Assembly (NCBI GenBank): GCA_947044365.1
Contig: OX345642.1
Coordinates: 2,913,598 to 2,977,597 of the forward strand
Direction of reading: 5' to 3'
Source of the DNA: Petrosia ficiformis
Lineage: Eukaryota; Porifera; Demospongiae; Haplosclerida; Petrosiidae
DNA: 64,000 bases
The translations under genes were made by a program, and so were the position numbers. Shown in pieces: positions 59,501 to 64,000 of this stretch. Within the stretch, counting starts at the first letter, position 1; every line of letters starts with the position of its first letter. The notes beneath the pieces are model-generated. The model had not been told where the DNA came from and did no database searches. It was given only the letters and a program-made list of their open reading frames with translations.

Positions 59501-62395
59501 TGATGGACTTGTAAGTTTCACTGAGCACATAATTAATACAAAGAGATAGCACTTAAACAAGACAGGTTTGACAGAACTAATCTTTGACTTGTCAGATTTA
59601 ATACTAGATGTGTGTAGCATATTAAATATTTTATAATGAATATTCGTTCATGAACAACATGATTGATTAAAATGACCCCAATATATACTTTATGGCTTGC
59701 CCAAACAAAACCCCGAAATTTGCGGAAAATATACGACATCAGCAAAAGTAGGGCTTAAAAAGATTAATATTTGTATTGACCTGAAAAACTAAATAGCCTG
59801 ACTGGTACTGCTGCCCCTGCAATGCACTCATGCAAGAATTATAAAATGCTTGTTATTGTTCCACAACTTAATTTAATATTGTATACAGATCCTGGATGAA
59901 ATGAATAATCAATGTGTGATGCCCTCAGAGTGTCCATGTCCAGCTTGTGATCCATTACCTAATAATTGTACTAATATAGTACAACCATCTGATGAAGAAA
60001 GATGTGGTTGTCCTCAATGTAGAGGTTTGTAGTACTACTGTATGTACAGATTTTATGCACTTCATAAATTAAAACATCCAATATCATCTCTATTCTCTCT
60101 GAATGTTCATTCAATTTTTATCTACAGTATCAATTAAAATTTCATAATAATTGTATTTCAGATTGTCCTATTGAAGGTCAAGTATATCAAGACTGTCAAA
60201 CTTGTCCTCTTACTTGTACTCAACTTGATAAAATATGTTCAACACAGTGTATACCAGGTTGTGGATGTCCAGAGGGTCAAGTGATTGATGAACAGAATAA
60301 TAAATGTATTCTACTGAGAGATTGTCCAAGTTAGTAAAGCGTGCATCTATTGATAATGTATTGATGTAATGTTATATATACACTATACATTAAATTTTGT
60401 GTAATAATATAACAGAGCATCTGTTGATATTGAAACAGAGCATTCTGCTATAAACGTTTAGGTCAAGGGACATGAGAACCTGATATCATTCTATTCATTA
60501 GACATATATATCTCATCAAAATATCATGTCTTGGGTTATATCCACATAAGCATACTTCACAGCAGGTAGTATATCTGTTATATTATACATCTCCTAATCA
60601 TGCATGGTTTATAGATTATATATAGAAACTTTCTCTTATTCCATTTGTGGACAAATACTCTTGTGTCTTGTCAACAAAAATATTACCATAATGATATTAT
60701 ATGAAACATCAATTGTTGGGATGTGTATATAATATAGTATATATAGGACACTTACTATGTTACTAATATATTACACAGAACCTGACCCTTGTACATTACC
60801 AATGGATCAAGGTATATGTCTGGGTAATATTCAAAGATATTTCTATAATACTGTTACTCAACGTTGTGAGATATTCTTTTGGGGTGGTTGTCTTGGAAAT
60901 GATAACAAATTCAACTCTCTTCATGACTGTGAAGAAATGTGCAGTAGTAAGTAACTATGTTATTTAAATTATTATATAATGTTATATTTACTTGTACTTG
61001 CCTAAAATCTGTTGACATTCACAATGACCTCAAAATTAGGATATGATGACTTTATAATAATTATTGTGTATAATAGGTTAATGTTGTAAGGGTGATACAT
61101 GATTATACTATAACATCTCAATAATGAAGCAATGGATTGAATCTTGACATGCACAAAATAGAATGGGAGGGATAATAATATGAAAATAGTGCAGATAAAA
61201 AGATTGGTTCTTCAAAGCTAAAGTTTGTTTTGAGGTCACAGTGTATGTGAATGACCTTTATTAAAAGCACATATGAATGCACCTTAATTACTATGTAGTG
61301 AATGTTCATTAGGATATCAATTGTAGTTATACAAATCACTCATTTTTGTTAATTTTCATAGCTTGTCCACCAACCTGTACACCTGGATTTTGTGTTGCAA
61401 ATAGAAGAGCTATCTGTACCATGTAAGTTTGAACACATATCACTGTGTATTTTATGAAATGCAAAGCAGAGCTAATAGTAATTAAGAACCTTCATACAGT
61501 ATAGTTTAAGAATTTACTCATAACCAATTTTAATACACGTTTATAATTGAAATATTCACTATTCAGTCCACAGTCTGTTACTGATAATGATTGTCCTGGA
61601 GGTTGTGTTATTTCCAATTGTCAAGCCTGTTACTACTCCTATATTCCTCTACCATTCCCTATACTGGATCCATCATGTCCTTCCTTCTGTATAAATGATG
61701 GAAATATTAATGAGGAGTGTTTGAATAGCTGGGGAAGGTGTGTACAAAGAGGATACTCAAGGACATACCCCAGAGTAAGTTTATTTATATTTTTGCTAAG
61801 AAATAATGCATACCTTGATAAATGCTACATGTATTCCATATTCATTGTAATTCTTATTTAACGTCCTTTAAGGTAGACATAGAAATCTTCAAACTTACTG
61901 ATTTTTCTTGATAAACGTGCTTGTCACATCCCAATAGTTGTCAAAGTGTGGCCACATCCCTTCGGATATATAAGACTGACAGTTTTTTTTGCGAAGCAAA
62001 AAAAGGAATATGAAGGGGGTGGTGGTGGGGTAATGGAACAAACCATCACAGAAAAAAAGATAAAGATGGTCTCTGAAAGGTTTTGAGTAACTCCTGATAC
62101 AGAGGTCAAAGGTCAGCCCTTCTCTATCCAAGGGACAGAAATAGGGTTTCTTAAGCACCCTGCCATTCCAAAAACGTGCAGTATACACAGAAATGCAAAT
62201 GTAGTTTTATATGGTTCTCTTTTGGAGAAATTTATATGTCTGTCTTAACTGTTTGGGAAAAAATAGTAAAATGGATTTTAGAAAATGTCAAATGATACAT
62301 ATACTAATATGTAACCTTTTTTCTCATAGCTACCAAGTAGTGCCAGGATTCCAGGAAATTACAATTGTTGGAGTCATCCATGTTCTCAAGACTGA
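33231..62395 (+). CDS. Secreted modular protein, copy B (tandem paralogue of A), 31 exons
   Basis: Same architecture as copy A. Exons: 33231-33315, 33399-33542, 34907-35080, 35138-35305, 36759-36863, 36913-37005, 37065-37187, 40393-40512, 42214-42333, 43013-43138, 43198-43317, 43446-43565, 43647-44024, 51172-52637, 52687-52804, 52871-56455, 56560-56763, 56957-57115, 57224-57400, 57505-57663, 57929-58084 (acceptor mutated), 58220-58405, 58525-58689, 58930-59088, 59380-59510, 59889-60024, 60162-60329, 60779-60946, 61362-61422, 61567-61774, 62330-62395. Full sum 9348 bases (3115 residues); skipping 57929-58084 keeps frame (3063 residues). No in-frame stop in any exon. Intron 13 has grown to 7.1 kb through a retrotransposon. 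Several donor sites are weaker than in copy A. Confidence 0.8.
33399..33542 (+). CDS. Copy B exon 2: somatomedin-B-like domain
   Basis: [18 protein letters not shown] matches the SMB knot; longer than copy A by five residues and with an extra cysteine pair. Donor at 33543 (GTGAGT) chosen; an alternative phase-1 GTGTAA lies 8 to 9 bases upstream. Confidence 0.7.
33678..34771 (+). mobile_element. RecQ-carrying element 3, 9-bp target duplication
   Basis: 1094 bases. Left end TAGCCTCGTCCCCAGGCCC; right end complement TAGTCTGGTTCCCTGACCAG. Flanking 9-mers GAGATTACC (33669-33677) and GAGATCACC (34772-34780) match at 8 of 9. Inverted repeats are weak, suggesting age. The interior carries a RecQ segment and G-runs (34357-34400). 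Confidence 0.6.
33853..33993 (+). pseudogene. RecQ-helicase N-terminal fragment (element 3)
   Basis: ATG-initiated frame of 46 codons: [14 protein letters not shown] (motif 0), [13 protein letters not shown] (Walker A) then TGA exactly where the Walker A serine is expected; the frame continues L-C-Y beyond the stop. A nonsense mutation in the ATP-binding loop makes it a pseudogene. It differs strongly from the fragment at 31408. Confidence 0.75.
34907..35305 (+). CDS. Copy B exons 3-4: SRCR domain
   Basis: Exons 34907-35080 and 35138-35305. Same SRCR signature as copy A ([33 protein letters not shown]). CNQLGY is closer to the SRCR consensus than copy A's CNWLGY. Confidence 0.9.
35525..35570. 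repeat. GTCT tetranucleotide microsatellite
   Basis: About eleven uninterrupted GTCT units within intron 4. Confidence 0.9.
35852..36434. mobile_element. piggyBac-like MITE at TTAA
   Basis: Begins after TTAA (35848-35851) with CTCTTTAAGCACTGATGTCA and ends GACTG-like ...CAGTGCTCTAAGGG before TTAA (36435-36438). Complemented right end: CCCTTAGAGCACTGAGCC. TTAA targets with short CCCTT...CACTG ends fit piggyBac-type elements. No transposase inside; G/C-rich patches at 36030-36110. Lies in copy B intron 4 and is absent from copy A. Confidence 0.7.
36759..36863 (+). CDS. Copy B exon 5: EGF module
   Basis: [10 protein letters not shown]...[12 protein letters not shown]; four residues longer at its start than copy A. 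Phase 1-1. Confidence 0.85.
36913..37005 (+). CDS. Copy B exon 6: EGF module
   Basis: [14 protein letters not shown]; one residue change from copy A. Preceding intron is only 49 bases. Confidence 0.85.
37065..37187 (+). CDS. Copy B exon 7: calcium-binding EGF
   Basis: DIDEC start, [10 protein letters not shown] calcium/hydroxylation motif. Phase 1-1. Confidence 0.85.
37930..38313. mobile_element. MITE-like element with ATCCCTATGATTGCTTT ends
   Basis: Left end GCCATCCCTATGATTGCTTT and right end CAAAGCAATCATAGGGAT are inverted over ~18 bases. About 380 bases, non-coding. Related single ends occur at 7318, 15762 and 18203. Confidence 0.6.
40170..40228. repeat. TA dinucleotide microsatellite
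   Basis: About 29 TA units near the end of intron 7. Confidence 0.9.
40393..40512 (+). CDS. Copy B exon 8: calcium-binding EGF
   Basis: [16 protein letters not shown] with [10 protein letters not shown]. Phase 1-1. Confidence 0.85.
40513..42213 (+). other. Copy B intron 8 (1.7 kb)
   Basis: AT-rich, with a TA run at about 41553-41588. No recognisable element ends or coding sequence. Copy A's counterpart is 584 bases and holds a BED relic instead. Confidence 0.5.
42214..42333 (+). CDS. Copy B exon 9: calcium-binding EGF
   Basis: [15 protein letters not shown] with [10 protein letters not shown]; donor GTTAGT as in copy A. Confidence 0.85.
   Translation: MLMSVTVLYFVNKYVSILMGVIIVTVWKDIDWGMTAVHV
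42334..43012 (+). other. Copy B intron 9
   Basis: Includes a 19-base-arm hairpin at about 42492-42540 (AGTTCATTTTATTGTGTCT and its complement). The last ~250 bases align with copy A intron 9. At 679 bases it is far shorter than copy A's 4249. Confidence 0.6.
43013..43138 (+). CDS. Copy B exon 10: calcium-binding EGF
   Basis: [19 protein letters not shown] with [10 protein letters not shown]. Phase 1-1. Confidence 0.85.
43198..43317 (+). CDS. Copy B exon 11: calcium-binding EGF
   Basis: [16 protein letters not shown] with [10 protein letters not shown]. Phase 1-1. Confidence 0.85.
43446..43565 (+). CDS. Copy B exon 12: calcium-binding EGF
   Basis: [17 protein letters not shown]. The donor is GTGTGT where copy A has GTGAGT, and the frame stays open across the following 81-base intron into exon 13, so intron retention would not cause an early stop. 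Confidence 0.8.
43647..44024 (+). CDS. Copy B exon 13: two sushi domains
   Basis: 378 bases, two CCP units as in copy A. Donor is GTACGT (copy A: GTAAGT). Confidence 0.87.
44067..44364. mobile_element. Second copy of the piggyBac-like MITE, 5' part
   Basis: Starts CCCTTAGAGCACTGATGTCA and aligns with 35852-36234 (shared GTGTAGCTGGTGCCAA, TCTGGTGGGTA). It stops where the LTR begins. A matching right end, AGTGCTCTAAGGG, occurs at 48317-48329 and may be the other half. Confidence 0.6.
44365..44576 (+). repeat. Candidate 5' LTR of the Ty3/gypsy element
   Basis: Starts TGTAGCAG and ends ATTACA (TG...CA), and is followed directly by TGGTGTCAGAATGG, a primer-binding-site-like sequence of the kind found in Ty3/gypsy elements. 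Contains ATGCGCATGC near 44477. No matching 3' LTR found downstream. Confidence 0.5.
44587..45435 (+). pseudogene. gag remnant of the gypsy element
   Basis: The start (44587) has W-P-K-W-K-Q-R-F, typical of gypsy capsid starts. The frame breaks near 44700 and 44895, and a later part (45061-45435) ends in a zinc-knuckle-like C-x6-H-x4-C missing its first cysteine. Non-functional. Confidence 0.65.
45473..46330 (+). pseudogene. Reverse transcriptase 3' part and RNase H of the gypsy element
   Basis: 45520-45823 carries the end of the RT palm (the Y-x-D-D position reads H-M-D-G, so a catalytic Asp is lost), H-F-L-G-H-I and the thumb L-R-R-F-M-G-M. A frame break follows near 45820. 45950-46330 is RNase H-like (Y-A-S-H-S-M-S, E-N-E-A-L-A) ending near a D-A-L-S tether. 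RT fingers and protease are deleted. Confidence 0.75.
46650..46793 (+). pseudogene. Integrase core, 5' part
   Basis: W-E-R-I-A-A-D-L-F (the catalytic D position), [10 protein letters not shown]. Cut off at 46793 by an inserted element; continues at 47945. The zinc-binding N-terminal region is missing. Confidence 0.7.
46794..47944. mobile_element. 1.15-kb insertion splitting the integrase
   Basis: Exact 10-base inverted ends CTGTGATAGA / TCTATCACAG, flanked by TTG on both sides (46791-46793 and 47945-47947), a likely 3-base target duplication. Contains TTACCGTACCCTTCCGCCTA near 47694, related to sequence at 12240-12330 in the opposite orientation. Superfamily undetermined. Confidence 0.6.
47945..48290 (+). 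pseudogene. Integrase core, 3' part
   Basis: [12 protein letters not shown] (second catalytic region, with Asn where Asp is expected), [12 protein letters not shown] (third catalytic Glu) and S-E-L-L-M-G-H. Picks up directly where the insertion ends. Confidence 0.75.
49018..49190 (-). other. Unrecognised coding-like stretch, minus strand
   Basis: About 56 open codons on the minus strand including [16 protein letters not shown] and [11 protein letters not shown]. Composition looks more protein-like than neighbouring intron frames. No start codon or splice sites decided; could be a transposon remnant. Confidence 0.2.
51172..52804 (+). CDS. Copy B exons 14-15: EGF then unrecognised domain
   Basis: Exons 51172-52637 and 52687-52804, phase-0 junction as in copy A. 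The frame is open from 51172, upstream of the first internal Met at 51375. EGF (C-K-H-G-G-I-C) then the cysteine-poor domain with [17 protein letters not shown] and C-G-S-C. Two residues longer than copy A and clearly more diverged than the 3' exons. Confidence 0.8.
52871..56455 (+). CDS. Copy B exon 16: giant exon
   Basis: 3585 bases. Same layout as copy A: unrecognised region, helices, cysteine-rich stretch, helices, RKKRF and RKRR cleavage cluster (54763-54804), helices, two Ig-like domains, SEA-like segment. The middle (about 53400-53880) is diverged, while the part after about 54800 is nearly identical to copy A. Confidence 0.85.
56560..56763 (+). CDS. Copy B exon 17: GCC2/GCC3-like repeat
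   Basis: [10 protein letters not shown] and [10 protein letters not shown]; two residue changes from copy A. Confidence 0.8.
56957..57115 (+). CDS. Copy B exon 18: type X module, 1 of 4
   Basis: [12 protein letters not shown]; one change (Asp to Asn) from copy A. Confidence 0.78.
57224..57400 (+). CDS. Copy B exon 19: TIL domain
   Basis: Ten TIL cysteines retained; [11 protein letters not shown]. Confidence 0.85.
57505..57663 (+). CDS. Copy B exon 20: Kunitz domain 1
   Basis: Base-for-base identical to copy A 25185-25343 as far as I can see, including both flanking intron sides. P1 is Glu. Confidence 0.9.
57929..58084 (+). CDS. Copy B exon 21: type X module, splice acceptor mutated
   Basis: Open and similar to copy A, but the acceptor reads TTTCAAG instead of TTTCAGG: the AG needed at 57927-57928 is AA. 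The only AG at the border moves one base downstream, which would shift the frame. The exon is phase 1-1 and 156 bases, so skipping it keeps the frame. Cysteine-neighbour changes (N-S-C for N-P-C) also appear. Confidence 0.6.
58220..58405 (+). CDS. Copy B exon 22: Kunitz domain 2
   Basis: Kunitz cysteines intact, P1 Gln. Donor is GTCAGT where copy A has GTAAGT; alternative acceptor 12 bases downstream as in copy A. Confidence 0.82.
58525..58689 (+). CDS. Copy B exon 23: type X module, 3 of 4
   Basis: [19 protein letters not shown]... C-G-G-C-N-A. Phase 1-1. Confidence 0.8.
58930..59088 (+). CDS. Copy B exon 24: type X module, 4 of 4
   Basis: [19 protein letters not shown]; two residue changes from copy A. 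Confidence 0.8.
59380..60024 (+). CDS. Copy B exons 25-26: TIL-like domain split by a phase-0 intron
   Basis: Exons 59380-59510 and 59889-60024. Exon 25 differs from copy A by one visible residue (Glu to Gly near its end); exon 26 by two. Confidence 0.8.
60162..60329 (+). CDS. Copy B exon 27: TIL domain
   Basis: [12 protein letters not shown] ... C-I-L-L-R-D-C; donor GTTAGT. Confidence 0.85.
60779..60946 (+). CDS. Copy B exon 28: Kunitz domain 3
   Basis: Protein identical to copy A; P1 Leu. Confidence 0.9.
61362..62395 (+). CDS. Copy B exons 29-31: C-terminus and stop
   Basis: Exons 61362-61422, 61567-61774 and 62330-62395. Same cysteine-rich tail, ending C-W-S-H-P-C-S-Q-D with TGA at 62393-62395. 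Intron 30 is 555 bases against 112 in copy A. Confidence 0.75.
61775..62329 (+). other. Copy B intron 30 with extra ~440 bases
   Basis: About 440 bases (about 61863-62300) are not in copy A's intron. They include a small inverted pair TTTTTTTTGCGAAGC / GCAAAAAAA near 61982-62008. No clean element ends seen. Confidence 0.45.
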
Positions 62396-63236
62396 ATGAA
62401 TTAGTATAGCTATTGTGGTACTGTTTTTGTAGTTATCATAGTTATTGTAGTCAGTGTACTCAACTATATTCTTTTAGTGTTCTGAGTAGGTAGTGTATGC
62501 TAATTAGAAAGAAAGTTTGTTTGATTATTTTTACTAAATTACAATCCTTTATTTTTTGTGTGTATGTATAATGTAGTTGACTTTCTTTATTGGTTTTCAT
62601 GAGTACAATAATAATTATATCAACATTTTGTAAATATAGAATGGTAAGGGGAGAGTCAGTGATGCTTGTGATGTTGTTTATGTAATTGCTCAGCATTAAT
62701 AAGGCTACTAGTGATCAACTGATCATTCATACTCAAGTACCTATGTATATCATCAGTCTAAAACAGGATTTGCTGCATGTAGAGGAGTATGGTAACTATG
62801 ACAACCATATTAGAAGAAATCCATAATACATATTTTATATATGCTAATTGGGTATAATTATAGATGAACAGTTGATTTTGGGTTAGCCACACTGATTCTG
62901 AGCCCTTCAAGAAATTGTGCAGAATAATGCTTGACATCCATATTTAGAGTTCCAAACCCACTCTCTACTTTGAAGGAGATATTTCTACACAAACATTGAC
63001 ATACATTACACATGCATTTAAAGGTGGAGGCAAGCAACCACTGGTGTACCAATGTACATGTTTACATGTGCATAATAGGTAATTAACATGTTTAGGCCTC
63101 CAAAGTAAATTCTAATTAAATATATCTTTGGTAATATTACATTAGTTATGCAGTGCCTCCACTAATCTCCTATAATTATAGTGTAACTTGCAATAATCAA
63201 TCTCAGAGAGATTGTGAATTATTCATTATGTTATAG
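62396..63236. other. Intergenic spacer downstream of copy B
   Basis: AT-rich. Its first ~400 bases resemble the sequence after copy A (30116-30520), so the duplication unit extends past the stop codon. No coding sequence seen. Confidence 0.5.
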
Positions 63237-63369
63237 ATAAAGTACAGAGCGTACGGTATATTGAATATACACGAGGCAGTTATTAAAATTAGAAGCCTCG
63301 GCTCCGCCTCGGCTTCTAATTAATAACTGCCTCGTGTATATTCAATATACCGTACGCTCTGTACTTTAT
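63237..63369. repeat. Long near-perfect palindrome
   Basis: Arms of about 60 bases: ATAAAGTACAGAGCGTACGG... on the left and its complement ending GTACTTTAT on the right, with a two-base indel and a short GC-rich centre (CTCGGCTCCGCCTC). Ends 85 bases before the start codon of the next gene, so it lies in that gene's promoter or 5' region. Confidence 0.8.
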
Positions 63370-63453
63370 GTGGTTTGTACTATAGTACATGTGGGTGTAT
63401 CAGTAACTGCGCATGCTCGTCTAACACGAGTAAATTCACAGTGTACTGGTACC

Positions 63454-64000
63454 ATGGATAAAGAGAATCTTCCTCCATCTCAGCAAAAGCTAGTAGAAAA
63501 AGACCAACCACCATCAAAAAAGGCAAAGCTAAGTCTCTCTTTGAAAAAGAAAAGGTTTGGTGATTCTGTATCAAGTGAACTGGTCACATTAACGACACCA
63601 CGTGTTCCTAATAACAAACACTGAATGGGCCATAAGGAATTTCATGGAATGGAGGCAACAAAGGGAGAAGGATTATCCAGAAGAAAGGTGCAGACCGGAT
63701 ATTTTTGATAGTACTCCTTGGAATGTCGCAGAGCTCAATCACTGGCTATGCCTTTACGTGTTAGAAACACGATGGACAGATGGAAAAAGGTATCCAATTT
63801 CAACAGTTTACCAGGTGCTGACTGGGATCTTACGTCACATGAGATCTGTTGACTCTCAATGTCCCAATTTTTTAGACAAAACAAATTTTTCTTTTAAACA
63901 GCTTCATGCTGCCATTGATAACTTTGGAAGACAGCTTCGTTTGGAAGGAATAGGTACTGAAGTGAAACATGCCGGTATTATATCACCTAGGGAAGAAAAT
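63454..64000 (+). CDS. Crypton-derived (DUF3504-type) protein, partial, possible frameshift
   Basis: ATG at 63454 in a good context (ACCATGG). The first ~55 codons are charged, with S-K-K-A-K-L-S-L-S and K-K-K-R-F, and end at a stop (63622). From about 63612 the next frame is open to the window edge: W-A-I-R-N-F-M-E-W-R, E-E-R-C-R-P-D-I, E-L-N-H-W-L-C-L-Y-V-L-E-T-R, Y-P-I-S-T-V-Y-Q-V-L-T-G-I-L-R-H-M and F-R-L-like ends, the pattern of the DUF3504 domain found in ZMYM2/QRICH1/KIAA1958-like proteins, derived from Crypton tyrosine recombinases. A one-base change near AACAAACAC separates the frames: a real frameshift, an assembly error or a missed intron. Confidence 0.65.

Noticed and set aside
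1..64000. CRISPR arrays, rRNA or tRNA genes
   Set aside because: No regularly spaced direct repeats with unique spacers and no cloverleaf or rRNA-like sequence noticed; the DNA is animal-like with introns.

Overview
The window is AT-rich eukaryotic DNA with GT-AG introns, metazoan extracellular domains (SRCR, calcium-binding EGF, sushi, Ig, TIL, Kunitz) and many short transposable elements. A non-bilaterian animal fits best, most likely a demosponge. The species cannot be fixed from the sequence alone.

The core is two tandem paralogues on the + strand, each with 31 coding exons. Copy A spans 3017-30115 and copy B spans 33231-62395. I reconstructed the exons by requiring GT/AG borders and matching phase. 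Copy A sums to 9312 coding bases, exactly 3104 codons with the stop, so 3103 residues. Copy B sums to 9348 bases, or 3115 residues if every exon is used. Both encode a secreted modular protein. In order it has a signal peptide, a somatomedin-B-like knot, an SRCR domain split over two exons, two EGF modules, six calcium-binding EGF modules, two sushi domains, another EGF, and a long unrecognised core with coiled coils and a dibasic cleavage cluster. Two Ig domains, a SEA-like segment and a GCC2/GCC3-like cysteine repeat follow. The tail alternates TIL, Kunitz and an eight-cysteine module and ends in a short cysteine-rich tail. I see no membrane anchor after the signal peptide.

Layout: 1-3016 is upstream DNA holding a hairpin element, a 1.4-kb inverted-repeat element and a perfect 99-bp palindrome. 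Then come copy A, a 3.1-kb intergenic stretch (30116-33230) with nested elements, copy B, and a short spacer. At the right edge is the 5' part of a Crypton-derived (DUF3504-type) gene, 63454 to beyond the window, preceded by a near-perfect palindrome. Transposon insertions mostly differ between the copies, so they post-date the duplication. Some 3' exons and introns are identical between copies, which suggests gene conversion.

The most unusual observation is a transposon family seen five times (2831-2929, 9085-9276, 12894-13549, 31271-31845, 33678-34771). Its ends read TAG[T/A/C]CT...AG[A]CTA and it makes 9-bp target-site duplications. The three longer members each carry a different, decayed RecQ-type helicase N-terminal segment in the same orientation. 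This suggests a helicase-encoding DNA transposon lineage, with the shorter members as its deletion derivatives. Other mobile DNA includes a hAT element with an exact 8-bp duplication, a Mutator-like MITE nested in a foldback element, piggyBac-like MITEs at TTAA, and a broken Ty3/gypsy retrotransposon whose integrase is split by another element.
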